Assembly (NCBI RefSeq): GCF_900182725.1
Contig: NZ_FXTO01000020.1
Span: 1-62,876 of the forward strand
Direction: 5' to 3'
DNA: 62,876 bases
Source: Thalassovita litoralis
GTDB taxonomy: Bacteria; Pseudomonadota; Alphaproteobacteria; Rhodobacterales; Rhodobacteraceae
A program made the position numbers and the translations under genes. A model generated the notes under the pieces. It was given only the letters and a program-made list of their open reading frames with translations. It was not told where the DNA came from and did no database searches. This document shows, one piece after another, positions 1-9,211 of the stretch (positions are counted from its first letter, which is position 1; each line of letters begins with the position of its first letter).

Positions 1-2
1 GG

Positions 3-89
3 CGGCGGGTCGCCACCCGATATGACCGCTGCCCCGAAGTCTTCCTCTCGGCCATCGCTCTCGCCGCAACAGTCATGTTTTGGTTATGA
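3..89 (+). pseudogene. 3' end of an IS5-type transposase (cut by window edge)
   Basis: The reading frame from base 3 gives 28 residues starting RRVATRYDRCPEVFLSAIAL and ending in a TGA at 87-89. The RRVATRYD motif followed by a short hydrophobic tail is the usual C-terminus of IS5-family DDE transposases. The rest of the gene lies upstream of the window, so I cannot tell whether the element is intact. The element probably ends within about 15 bases of the stop. The family call rests on a short tail only. Confidence 0.6.
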
Positions 90-260
90 GTCCTGCGCCT
101 AAGCAATCTGCACCTCTACAGGTTATCAAAACCGAAAATCGCAGGTTTCAGGCTCAAGTCTGCGAATTTTGTTTTATGAAATCAACAGCGCAACTGTTGA
201 CGCAAAAGTGAACCAAGAGTAGCCTTTTGACAGATATTTCCCTTTGGAAGGGAGAGTGCC

Positions 261-974
261 ATGCTTCGCTCTTTCCTGACGACTTTTATTCTTCTGACTT
301 TTGGTGCCGCATATCCTGCGACCGCAGGTCAGCTTTGTGACCACAGAAATACCGGCATTATTGAAATAATCGTCGGCACCCGGAATGCAGGGCAAACCCA
401 ACGCATTGCTTATCGGCTCAGCGGCACGGGTGTTTTGTCTGCGGCAAGCTGGACCGACCAAAATCAACTGACCGGCGTTTCTAAAACCATTAAATTAGGT
501 GTGGGGAACTTTGATCAGGCAATCGCCGATCTGAAAGATTTGAAATCGTCACCGCCGCCATCCTATGCGGACGGCACGATCCCGACACCCCCGAATCTGA
601 CGGTCGAACTTGCACTGGCGAACGGTCCGGGGTCCGTGCGTTTTGTATTGCGCACAGATATGCCCGCCGTGGTTCAGGCGCTTTTGACCGATTGGAAGAT
701 TGCCGCGCCATTATACAGGCCAAAGCGCGGCACATACGTCTGGACGATTCCGGGGCCGCACAACCCCGGCCCGTCAGATTTGACCGTCACACCCCAAAAT
801 TGCGGGGACGGTTTGGCAAAAACGGTGGCAAGCGGCGTTTCCAGCACGTCCATCGTGATACCGGCCCCGGTCGGTATCGAAAATTATTTGGCAAAGGGCA
901 GTTCGGCACGCTCGCGGTTTATCGCGTATCTGCCGGGTGATTTCGCATATTTCGGCGTCCTCGCATCAGGCTGA
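261..974 (+). CDS. secreted protein of unknown function
   Basis: I do not recognise this 237-residue protein. Residues 1-22 form a clear Sec signal peptide (hydrophobic core, cleavage after a PATA-like site), so the product should be periplasmic or extracellular. The mature part is rich in Gly, Pro, Ser and Thr with two cysteines, one just after the signal and one near residue 180, which could form a disulfide. The ATG at 261 has a good purine-rich ribosome site (GGAAGGGAGAG). The CLCA-like gene begins 77 bases downstream on the same strand, so the two may be co-transcribed and act together at the cell surface. The upstream neighbour is an IS remnant. Confidence 0.75.
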   Translation: MLRSFLTTFILLTFGAAYPATAGQLCDHRNTGIIEIIVGTRNAGQTQRIAYRLSGTGVLSAASWTDQNQLTGVSKTIKLGVGNFDQAIADLKDLKSSPPPSYADGTIPTPPNLTVELALANGPGSVRFVLRTDMPAVVQALLTDWKIAAPLYRPKRGTYVWTIPGPHNPGPSDLTVTPQNCGDGLAKTVASGVSSTSIVIPAPVGIENYLAKGSSARSRFIAYLPGDFAYFGVLASG

Positions 975-1051
975 GTTAAAGCGCCTGAACATCGTGAAGA
1001 AGGACACGATTTATTTTCGGGGAACCTAAAAAGGTGGAGGAAATTGTAAAA

Positions 1052-3805
1052 ATGAAGCGTTTAAGACATCGTATTGCCAATGTTCTGGGCACAACCGGCC
1101 TGGTCTGCTTGGCAGTTCAACCAGCCTTGGCAGGGTCAAGCTGGCTTTCATCCGTAACTATGGAAGGCGGCGGTAAAATCGCCCCCGCCGGTACTGGGGC
1201 CGCAGCGGAAATTATCAGCCGCGCCACCAGCGCATCTTCCGTATTCAACATCTCTATCTCGTTGGAAGAAAACCCAACCGGGGATGACGACTACACCGCT
1301 GATCCCGGCGCAGCCGACGACGCTCAAAATAAGTTCGAAAAGAAAATCGAAGAATTTGCCGACGCTGTGTTCCAGATGACCAACAGCAAACACAAAATCG
1401 GCACCGTGACGATTTTCCGGCAAGGCAAGCAAGCCAATAACGCCGATGTGCAGTGGAAAGAAAACTGCCCCAGCGATGCAGGGCCGCGCGCCAATCCCAG
1501 CGGCTTTGGCGTTTCCGGCAAGCGGATTTATTTCTGCACCAACTGGGATGGCGCACCGTCATTGATGGACACCCCCAAAGGCGCGGGCTTTACGCTGGCT
1601 CACGAATGGGGGCACTACGCCTATGGCCTGTATGACGAATATGTAGCCAACTGCGGCCAAAACCCGGAAACCAACTGTCCGATTTGGCTGCCCCGGTCTA
1701 CAGACACACCGTCTTCACCGTCCATCATGCACATGCAATGGAATGCGGCCGTGGCGGGTGGCGATCAGGACTGGCTGGAGTTTTCGACCGCAGACGTTGA
1801 GCCGTATAAAACAACGGCGGATGGCGACGACAAAAACGCCCACGCCCGGACTTTTGGTGAAAACGCCTGAGCCACGCTGACACGCAGCCCAACAACGGAC
1901 CCGCGTCATGCATTCCTGCCGTCGCGGACCCAGTACACCAATCTGGTTGCCCCGACCGGCGCGGATAAAACCGTCAGTGACGACGAAAGCACCGCCCGCA
2001 GCGAATTGAAAATCGTTTGGGCAGGCAATCAGGTGGCGGAACTGATGATCGACACGTCAGGGTCGATGTCCGGCACACCGATGAACAACGCCAAAACCGC
2101 TGGCAGCCTGCTGGTTGGGCAACTGACCCCCGGTGAAAATGCCGTGGGCGTTGGCCGCTTCACCAGCTCGGCCAGTCAGGTCTTTGCCATCACCGATATT
2201 CCCGATCCGGATACGGGTGTGCGCGCAGCAGCCCAATCGGCGATTTCAGCCTTTGTGGCCAGCGGCGGCACCAATATCGAAGGGGCAGCCCTGACGGCAT
2301 TGGCACAGGTTCAGGGCTTCCAAGGCGGCACGCGTCCTTCGGTTGTATATCTGTTGACCGACGGCCAAAGCAGCGTGAACGTCGCGAATGTGGTCAACCA
2401 GTACACCGCAGCGAAGGTGCCGCTGATTACCTTTGGCTTCGGCTCCAGCGTGGATACGGCGCTGTTGCAATCGCTGGCCAATGGCACTGGCGGGCAATAT
2501 TTCTTCTCGCCCACCAGTCTGGCAGCGATCCAACAGGCGTTTATCGCAGCGAATGCCGCGTTCTCGTCCAGTGTTGTGGTGTCATCGGGGACTGCCCCCG
2601 CAGCCCCCAGCACGACCGAGGTTCGCACGATCCCGCTGGATAGCACCATGGCCACTGCCGCGATCAACGTGACCTATGGACTGGCCGAAGCAGACGTATC
2701 GCTGCGCCTGCTGGACAGCACCGGCGCGGATACGGGGCTGACCTTTACCTGTAACGCCACCTCGGAAGTGTCCTGCGACACCGAAGTGGACGTGTCCACA
2801 TTGGGCGCGGGCGATTACGGGCTGGAGATCACCAACAACACCGCAGGCGCCAAGGATGTTTCGGTTCTGGTTTCGGGGTCGCCTTCGACCTTCGAGAACT
2901 ATGACATCGCGGTTCAGTTCGACAATGCCAACTACCCGGCATCGTTCGGCATTCAGGCGACTGTCAGCGCCGGTGCAGCCCTGACCGGGCTGGACGTGGT
3001 TGCCCGCGTCACCAAGCCCGACAATTCAACCGTGGATATTCCGCTGCTGGACGATGGCCGCAATGGCGACTTGAATGCCGATGACGGAACGTATTCGGCC
3101 GATGTCGCCTATGACATGGACGGCACCTATACTGCGGTTGTGACGGCATCGAACGCGGCGGGCAATGCACAAACCACGTTCAATTCGGTTGCGATTGCCG
3201 TAGGCGAGGACGGGAATGGCATCACCCCAACCCCAACCAATGTGACCGAGAACTTCACCCGGACCGGCGTGGCGAATGCTGTCGTCGCCGGGATGGCCGC
3301 AGACGATCACAGCGATGATCCGACCGTTCCGGGGGCTTGCACCGCATTCACGGACGATAACGTGGATGTTGTGGGCCGGATTGATGCAGCCGGGGATGTC
3401 GATTGCTTCTTCTTCACCCCGACCGCAACCTCTGACGATCTGATCGCACGTATCACATCACTGCGTATGGATATGGAGCCGGTCATCCGGGTCTATGACC
3501 CGACCGGCACGACCGAATTGCTGATGGCCGATCTGGCAACCAGCGAAAACGACAAATCGGGCGTGATCGTCACTATTCCGGCAGGATCGCTGGATGCAGC
3601 CGGGCATGTCGTCACGATCGAACATTCCGATGCCGCAGCCACCGCTGGCGGATATGCTCTGTCCGTTGGGGCCAAATTGGTTTCGGATGAACCTGCACAG
3701 GAAGCCGAAGAAGAAGACACTGGTGGGGCCGTGGGCCCGCTGGGCCTGCTGTTCGCGGCCTTGCTGGCAGCCGTTGGCCTGCGTCAACGTCGCCGCTTTG
3801 TCTGA
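1052..3805 (+). pseudogene. CLCA-like metallopeptidase/VWA surface protein split by an in-frame TGA
   Basis: Two consecutive open stretches lie in one frame, separated only by TGA at 1868-1870 (codon 273 of 918). The start is ATG 1052 with GGAGG at 1036-1040. Residues 1-27 are a signal peptide. The first part holds a zinc-peptidase motif, HEWGHYAYGLYDEY (H184, E185, H188, D195), matching the HExxHxxxGxxD motif of calcium-activated chloride channel regulator (CLCA) proteins. The second part holds a VWA domain with a complete MIDAS (DTSGS at 334-338, then GGT and LTDG), Ig-like segments, a PPC-like domain and a C-terminal Gly-Gly/hydrophobic/Arg-rich tail like CTERM sorting signals. No frameshift is needed to join the parts. 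The TGA could be a recent nonsense mutation, a sequence error, or be read through. Codon use after the stop is still coding-like, so any decay is recent. Confidence 0.75.
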
Positions 3806-3824
3806 TCCAAGCGTTTAACACAAG

Positions 3825-3857
3825 AAGGGGCGGCAGAACATTTTGCCGCCCCTTTTC
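3825..3857. terminator. bidirectional hairpin terminator
   Basis: GGGGCGGCA (3827-3835) pairs with TGCCGCCCC (3844-3852), flanked by AA on the left and TTTT on the right. It lies between the VWA gene and the convergent DUF2161 gene, so it can serve both. Confidence 0.8.
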
Positions 3858-3903
3858 CTTGGCCGCTGAAATGGCGAAATACGCCCGCAATCCATTTACA
3901 GGG

Positions 3904-4566
3904 TCACGCCTGTCCCTCTTTCAGGGCGGTGTGCCCAGCGTCAGACAGATCATAAATTCCGGTCGCAACCTTCTGAAACCAGCCATAGTGATTTAACCGC
4001 ATCAAAGTGGTGGCCTTCGGAGCATCGGCCCCCTTTGCGACATCAGCCCCCTTGGACGCACCGGACACCGCCAGAAAGGCGGCGCAGCGCAGTGCTTCTT
4101 GCCGATAGGACGTAATGATCCCCCGCCGCACGGCGCCTCCCTGATTTGGATCCCCCTGCCGACGTTCAAATTCCGACATCAATGAAACCTGACGCCGTTT
4201 CACCTTGCGCGGCAGGAACGGGGCCGGGTCATGGTGAACCTGCACTTCGCCAGCGAGGGACACAGTAATCACCCCCAGACCCAGCCGTTTGCACAGCCCC
4301 AAATTGCCCTTGAACGCACGCCACCCGGCTTTGCCCTTCCAGCGTGGAACCGCAACATAGACCTGATCCGTCACCGCTTGCCGGGCCACGGCCTGTTGCA
4401 GCAATGTCAGCGAAAACCCGGTTTTCAGTTCAACAATCACCGGCGGTTCATCCGCCCGCACCGCCACAACATCCGCCGCGCCAATTTCCGCTTTCACGGC
4501 ATACCCGCACCCTTCGAAAAAGGTTTTCACCGGGGCATACAGATCGGTTTCAACAGGTTTGCTCAT
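3904..4566 (-). CDS. DUF2161 family protein with PD-(D/E)xK nuclease-like fold
   Basis: This 220-residue protein resembles the DUF2161 (COG5482) family found in alphaproteobacteria and often annotated as a putative phosphodiesterase. An early Asp in an AADVVAV strand and the downstream VELK motif are arranged like the PD-(D/E)xK core of restriction-endonuclease-like proteins. The C-terminal third looks like a small winged-helix module. The start is placed at the ATG at 4566 (MSKPVETDLY) because family members begin with this segment; the upstream extension to 4710 runs into the ppaC start region and is not protein-like. It is divergent from ppaC with 136 bases between. The biological role is unknown. 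Confidence 0.75.
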   Translation of the reverse strand: MSKPVETDLYAPVKTFFEGCGYAVKAEIGAADVVAVRADEPPVIVELKTGFSLTLLQQAVARQAVTDQVYVAVPRWKGKAGWRAFKGNLGLCKRLGLGVITVSLAGEVQVHHDPAPFLPRKVKRRQVSLMSEFERRQGDPNQGGAVRRGIITSYRQEALRCAAFLAVSGASKGADVAKGADAPKATTLMRLNHYGWFQKVATGIYDLSDAGHTALKEGQA

Positions 4567-4702
4567 GGCAGTGGTGTAGCGGCAAACCCCGGCAACACCA
4601 ATAGGCCGCACCATCATGCCGCAGCGCGGCACGGACAGGTGACAAACGCCCACCGGATGCGTATAAGGCCCGCAAAACAACCTTTCTCGAATAGGAATCC
4701 CC

Positions 4703-5623
4703 ATGACCATTCAGGTTTTCGGCCATAAATCCCCCGACACCGACTCGACCGGATCGCCCATTGTCTGGGCATGGTATCTGAACGAGATCAAAGGCGTGGC
4801 CGCAGCCCCGAAACTGCTGGGCGAACCCAACACCGAAGCGCTGTTTGTGCTGGACCGCTGGAAGCTGGAAAAGCCCGAAATCATCAGCGGCGTTGCGGCA
4901 GACACCCCCGTCGTGATCGTGGACACCAACAATCCTGCGGAATTGCCCGAAGGCATCAATGACGCCGACATTCAGGCCATCATCGACCATCACAAACTGG
5001 TTGGCGGTCTGGAAACCAAAGGCCCGATTGACATCACCATCCGCCCGCTGGCCTGCACCGCGACCATCATGGTTGACCTGATGGGCGAAGCTGCCGCCAA
5101 AATGCCCGACGCCATCAAAGGCGCGGCGCTAAGCTGCATCATCTCGGACACGCTGGAATTCCGCTCGCCCACCACAACCGACCGGGATCGCGAAGTCGTG
5201 GAATCGCTGGCGGCTGACCTGGGCGTGAACGTGGCCGATTATGCGGCTGAAATGTTCGCTGCCAAATCTGACGTTTCGGCCTTTTCCGATGCTGAACTGA
5301 TCCGCATGGATTCGAAAGAATACGAAGTGGGCGGCAAGAAATTCCGCGTTTCGGTTCTGGAAACCACCGCACCGCAAATCCCGCTGGACCGCAAAGACAG
5401 CCTGATGGACAGCTTCAAATCCGTCGCCGCCGAGGATGGCGTGGACGAGGTTCTGCTGTTCGTCGTCGACATCATCCGCGAAGAAGCAACGCTGCTGGTG
5501 CCGAACGATCTGGTGAAAACGCTGGCCGAAAAATCCTTTGGCGCGACCGTGTCGGGCGATACCGTGGTCCTGCCCGGTGTCATGAGTCGGAAAAAACAGA
5601 TCATTCCGAACCTGAAACTCTGA
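4703..5623 (+). CDS. ppaC: manganese-dependent inorganic pyrophosphatase (family II)
   Basis: It hydrolyses pyrophosphate to two phosphates in the cytosol, pulling biosynthetic reactions forward. The 306-residue length is normal for single-domain family II enzymes. The DHH-superfamily metal ligands are visible: FGHKSPDTDS at the N-terminus (H8, D12, D14), D74 in VIVDTNN, and the DHH triad at 95-97 in IIDHHKLVGG. The C-terminal DHHA2 domain ends with the SRKKQ substrate-binding segment. The gene stands alone, divergent from the DUF2161 gene, and ends at a strong terminator. Confidence 0.95.
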   Translation: MTIQVFGHKSPDTDSTGSPIVWAWYLNEIKGVAAAPKLLGEPNTEALFVLDRWKLEKPEIISGVAADTPVVIVDTNNPAELPEGINDADIQAIIDHHKLVGGLETKGPIDITIRPLACTATIMVDLMGEAAAKMPDAIKGAALSCIISDTLEFRSPTTTDRDREVVESLAADLGVNVADYAAEMFAAKSDVSAFSDAELIRMDSKEYEVGGKKFRVSVLETTAPQIPLDRKDSLMDSFKSVAAEDGVDEVLLFVVDIIREEATLLVPNDLVKTLAEKSFGATVSGDTVVLPGVMSRKKQIIPNLKL

Positions 5624-5646
5624 TTGACTATCAATCGAATTGGAAG

Positions 5647-5677
5647 CGCCCCGGACGATCCGGGGCGTTTTCGTTTT
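5647..5677 (+). terminator. rho-independent terminator of ppaC
   Basis: CGCCCCGGA (5647-5655) pairs with TCCGGGGCG (5659-5667) and is followed by TTTTCGTTTT, 23 bases after the ppaC stop. Confidence 0.9.
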
Positions 5678-5759
5678 CATGCTTTGCAAGGCTTTGATAA
5701 GAATATAAAAACTCTCTTGGTGGGGCTGCGTTCCGCGAATACCAACCAAGGACACAACA

Positions 5760-6131
5760 ATGACGAAACTTCTCTTCCTCGCCGCGCTGGTTTTGCCGGT
5801 TGCTGGGTGCAATACATGGACCCAAACCAATATTGACCGCACCACCAAAAGCATCCCCGTCAGCGAAGCGCAGGTGCAACACGTCAGCTTGTCCTCGGCA
5901 CCGTTCAATCCAGCACGGCAAGAGAAACTGGCGGACCTGGATGTGGCCGTGAATAAAACCACCGCATTCCCCCCCAACCCAACCGTCGAAGCGGTTGAGG
6001 CGAAGCTGCGCGAAGATGCCGCCAAACTGGGCGCGACGGCCGTGGTGGACGTAAAAATTTCCGACGTAAAAATCAGCGCGTTCAGCTGGGGAACCCGCAC
6101 GGGAACCGGGATCGCTGTAAAGGCGAAATAA
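5760..6131 (+). CDS. small lipoprotein of unknown function
   Basis: This is a 123-residue protein with a type II signal peptide and lipobox VAGC (Cys17), so it should be lipid-anchored in the outer or inner membrane. Residue +2 is Asn rather than Asp, which favours outer-membrane sorting. The C-terminal half (LREDAAKLGATAVVDVKIS and GTRTGTGIAVKAK) resembles small domains in which a helix rich in Ala and Leu is followed by two strands, as in YbjQ-like proteins, but I cannot name a family with certainty. The gene appears monocistronic, between the ppaC terminator and a 170-base gap. Confidence 0.75.
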   Translation: MTKLLFLAALVLPVAGCNTWTQTNIDRTTKSIPVSEAQVQHVSLSSAPFNPARQEKLADLDVAVNKTTAFPPNPTVEAVEAKLREDAAKLGATAVVDVKISDVKISAFSWGTRTGTGIAVKAK

Positions 6132-6301
6132 ACGCCACACGCTCTTTTCGGGGGCCCACCGTTGTCCCGCAAGTGCGCGGTTAAATGAACGTGGTTTGCC
6201 CATTGGACGGGTTTCCCCCGGTTCTGGCGGTTTTATGCTGCGGTGGGCTGTGGACGTGGTAGACAGGCGGAAGTTTACGTTCAGCCCCCGAAAGGCCCAT
6301 A

Positions 6302-7177
6302 ATGACCCAGATCATCACCGCCCTGTCCGAGGTTTCCAACCGCTATGATGCCCTGTTCGTGGATCTGTGGGGCTGTGTGCATGACGGGGTAAAGGCCCTG
6401 CCCGATGCCGTCGCCGCATTGCAGGACTATCGCCGCAAGGGCGGAATCGTGGTGCTGGTCACGAATTCACCAAAACCCCGCAAGGGCGTTGAAGCCCAGT
6501 TGAAGCTGTTCGGCGTGGCCGAAGATGCGTGGGACACGATTGCCACCTCGGGCGACAGTGCGCGGTCCGCCATGTTCCGGGGTGTGGTCGGGCAAAAGGT
6601 GTTTTTCATGGGTGAATGGGACCGAGACGAGGAATTTTTCACCCCGCTGAAGCTGCTGGACGATCCGCTGGAAATTGCTCTGGTCGATCTGGACGAGGCC
6701 GAGGGGATCGTCTGCTGTGGCCCGTTCGACCCGATGGCGGACCCGTCCGATCTGCGGCCCCAATTGCTATATGCCAAGCAAAAAGGCCTGAAACTGCTGT
6801 GCGCCAACCCCGATATTGTCGTCGACCGGGGCGAGGTGCGCGAATGGTGCGCCGGGGCCGTGGCGCGGCTGTATACGGACATGGGCGGCGAAAGCCTGTA
6901 TTTCGGGAAACCCCATCCGCCGATCTATGATCTGGCACGGCGGCGGCTGTATGCGCTGGGGCATGTCATTCCCGACAGCAATATTCTGGCCATTGGTGAC
7001 GGCATCCAGACCGATGTCAAAGGGGCGATGGGAGAGGATATTGATTCCCTGTTCATCAGTGGCGGCTTGGCCCGTGCCGATACAAAAACCACGGTTCAGC
7101 CAGACCCAGAAGCGCTAAACACCTATCTGCAAAGAGAAATGTCCGCGCCAACCTATACGATAGGACAATTGCGATAA
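6302..7177 (+). CDS. HAD superfamily class IIA phosphatase (NagD-like, TIGR01459 type)
   Basis: This 291-residue protein is a haloacid-dehalogenase-fold hydrolase. Motif I is LFVDLWGCVHDG near residue 18, where the usual second Asp is replaced by Trp-Gly as in the alphaproteobacterial TIGR01459 subgroup. Motif II is VTNSPKPR, the class IIA cap follows, and motif III/IV is FGKPHPPIYD and AIGDGIQTDVKGA. It probably dephosphorylates a small sugar phosphate or nucleotide; the substrate cannot be read from sequence. It is upstream of a MaoC-type gene on the same strand, with 102 bases between. Confidence 0.9.
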   Translation: MTQIITALSEVSNRYDALFVDLWGCVHDGVKALPDAVAALQDYRRKGGIVVLVTNSPKPRKGVEAQLKLFGVAEDAWDTIATSGDSARSAMFRGVVGQKVFFMGEWDRDEEFFTPLKLLDDPLEIALVDLDEAEGIVCCGPFDPMADPSDLRPQLLYAKQKGLKLLCANPDIVVDRGEVREWCAGAVARLYTDMGGESLYFGKPHPPIYDLARRRLYALGHVIPDSNILAIGDGIQTDVKGAMGEDIDSLFISGGLARADTKTTVQPDPEALNTYLQREMSAPTYTIGQLR

Positions 7178-7279
7178 GTCAGAAAATGCTTGATTTTCTG
7201 CATCTGCAAAGTAATAAAGTTGCCAGCATGACGCCTTGGGCGTCCTAAAATTACTCACCGGACCAAATCGGAGGGTCTA

Positions 7280-7723
7280 ATGTTGGATAACTTGCCGCGC
7301 GGAACGATCTGCATCGAAGACATCGAAATGGGGATGATGCGTTATGTACGCAAAGTCGTCACCGATGAAGATATTGAAATGTTCGCCAAAGTATCGACGG
7401 ACCACAACCCCGTGCATCTGGATGACAGCTATGCGCAGGACACGATTTTTGAAGGGCGGATCGCGCATGGAATGCTGACTGCCGGGCTGGTGTCGGCCGT
7501 GATCGGCGAACAGCTTCCGGGGCATGGCACGATCTATATGGGGCAGACCCTGAAATTTCTGGCCCCGGTACGCCCCGGCGATACCGTCACCGCCGAAGTC
7601 GAGGTGATCGGCATCGACATCGCCAAGCGCCGCGTGCAACTGGATTGCCGCTGTCTGGTCGGCGGCAAAAAGGTGCTGGTGGGCGAAGCCACCGTTCTTG
7701 CCCCATCACGCAAGTTCGACTGA
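7280..7723 (+). CDS. MaoC-type (R)-specific enoyl-CoA hydratase
   Basis: A 147-residue single hot-dog domain protein. The hydratase-2 motif is visible: the DHNPVHLDDSYA segment supplies the catalytic Asp and His, followed by RIAHGMLTAGLVSAVIG. Such enzymes add water to trans-2-enoyl-CoA giving (R)-3-hydroxyacyl-CoA, linking beta-oxidation to polyhydroxyalkanoate synthesis (PhaJ type). The ATG at 7280 has GGAGG seven bases upstream. No phaC or phaA gene is in the window, so the pathway assignment is inference from family only. Confidence 0.9.
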   Translation: MLDNLPRGTICIEDIEMGMMRYVRKVVTDEDIEMFAKVSTDHNPVHLDDSYAQDTIFEGRIAHGMLTAGLVSAVIGEQLPGHGTIYMGQTLKFLAPVRPGDTVTAEVEVIGIDIAKRRVQLDCRCLVGGKKVLVGEATVLAPSRKFD

Positions 7724-7823
7724 CCGTTTCAATTTTGTCAGCACAGCTTTTTTCAGCGCCGCACCGCAAGGTCGCGGCGCTTCGCTTCTTGCACCGCAGT
7801 GAAATGGGCGCTACGCCTGCGCC

Positions 7824-8762
7824 ATGCGTATCATCCGTGACTATACCTATGTGAATGACGTGGACCGGGGTGCCTCGGTCGCCATTGGGAATTTCGATGG
7901 CGTCCATATCGGGCATCAGGCCGTAATTGAAATTGCCCGCAAGGCTGGCAAGGCGATTGGCGCACCGCTGGGCGTCATGACCTTTGAACCACACCCCCGG
8001 CAGTATTTCGCCCCCAACGCCCCGGCGTTTCGCCTGATGAGCCGCGAAGCCAAGGCACATCGGTTGGAAAAGCTGGGCGTAGATCGTGTGTATGAGCTGA
8101 ATTTCAACGCCGCCCTGTCCGGGCTGACGCCCGAGGAATTTGCCCAAAAGGTGATCGTGCAGGGGCTGGGGCTGGCGCATGTCGTGGTTGGCGCGGATTT
8201 CTGTTTTGGCAAGGGCCGTGCCGGATCGGTCGAGGATCTGAAACGCTTTGGCGCGGAAATGGGATTTGGCGTCACAGTGGCCGAACTGATCGAAGGCGAT
8301 ACGGGCGAGGTATCCTCGACCGCGATCCGCGAGGCATTGAGCGAAGGCCGCCCGCGCGATGCCGCCGCGATGCTGGGCCATTGGCACCGGATCGAAGGCC
8401 CGGTCATCGGGGGCGATCAGCGGGGCCGTGAATTGGGCTATCCCACCACGAACATGTCACTGGAAGGACTGCATCAGCCCAAATTCGGGGTCTATGCGGT
8501 GCTGGTGGACGTGCTGTCCGGCCCGCACAAGGGGCGGTATCACGGGGCTGCATCGCTGGGGGTGCGCCCGATGTTCAATGGCGAGGTTCCCAATCTGGAA
8601 ACCTTTATCTTTGATTTCACGGGTGATTTGTATGGCACCCACCTGTCAATCGGGTTGGTGGACTATCTGCGCCCCGAAATGAAATTCGATGGGTTGGAAG
8701 GGCTGATTGCCCAGATGGATCAGGATTGCGCCAAGGCCCGCGATATTCTGGCCGCGCTATGA
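7824..8762 (+). CDS. ribF: bifunctional riboflavin kinase / FAD synthetase
   Basis: It makes FMN from riboflavin and ATP, then FAD from FMN and ATP. The 312-residue length is normal. The N-terminal nucleotidyltransferase domain shows GNFDGVHIGHQAV (like the HxGH nucleotidylyltransferase motif), VVGADFCFGKGRAG and SSTAIREAL. The C-terminal flavokinase domain shows GRELGYPTTNM. The next gene starts within the stop codon (ATGA overlap at 8759-8762), so ribF, the YcgN gene and the threonine aldolase form a tight three-gene unit. Confidence 0.95.
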   Translation: MRIIRDYTYVNDVDRGASVAIGNFDGVHIGHQAVIEIARKAGKAIGAPLGVMTFEPHPRQYFAPNAPAFRLMSREAKAHRLEKLGVDRVYELNFNAALSGLTPEEFAQKVIVQGLGLAHVVVGADFCFGKGRAGSVEDLKRFGAEMGFGVTVAELIEGDTGEVSSTAIREALSEGRPRDAAAMLGHWHRIEGPVIGGDQRGRELGYPTTNMSLEGLHQPKFGVYAVLVDVLSGPHKGRYHGAASLGVRPMFNGEVPNLETFIFDFTGDLYGTHLSIGLVDYLRPEMKFDGLEGLIAQMDQDCAKARDILAAL

Positions 8763-9211
8763 CCACGCTGCGCCCACGGTTTTGGGAAACCGTCCCGCCC
8801 GAAAAAATGACCCATGCAGAATGGGAAGCTCTGTGCGATGGCTGCGGCAAATGCTGCCTGAACAAGCTGGAGGACGAGGACACTGGCGTGGTCGTCCTGA
8901 CGCGTGTGGCCTGCCGCCTGCTGGACGATGCGACCTGTCGGTGTTCACAATACCCGATCCGCCATCAGTTCGTGCCGGAATGTATTGTGCTGAAACCCGG
9001 CAACATGGAACAAAACCTGTATTGGATGCCGGAAACCTGCGCCTATAAGCTGCTGTGGAACCGGGAACCGCTGTTTAGCTGGCACCCGCTGATTTCCGGC
9101 GATCCGGACAGCGTACATCGCGCTGGCGTGTCGGTGCAGGGCATGACCGTTCCGGAATATGAAATCGACGAAGACGATTGGGAAGATCATATCATCGAGG
9201 AGCCAGTCTGA
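8759..9211 (+). CDS. YcgN-family cysteine-cluster protein (UPF0260)
   Basis: A 150-residue cytosolic protein with the CDGCGKCCLNKLED cluster and a second CRLLDDATCRC set, followed by PIRHQFVPEC. This Cys pattern defines the YcgN/YkgJ cysteine-cluster family, thought to bind iron-sulfur or zinc; the function is unknown. The start at 8759 overlaps the ribF stop by four bases, and its own stop overlaps the next start (TGATG at 9209-9213). Translational coupling on both sides is therefore likely. Confidence 0.9.
   Translation: MTTLRPRFWETVPPEKMTHAEWEALCDGCGKCCLNKLEDEDTGVVVLTRVACRLLDDATCRCSQYPIRHQFVPECIVLKPGNMEQNLYWMPETCAYKLLWNREPLFSWHPLISGDPDSVHRAGVSVQGMTVPEYEIDEDDWEDHIIEEPV

Noticed and set aside
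1868-1888. TGA as a selenocysteine codon in the CLCA-like gene
   Set aside because: Only a 4-bp hairpin (GCTG/CAGC, 1876-1888) lies too close downstream; no SECIS-like loop is visible and the family does not use a Cys or Sec at this point.
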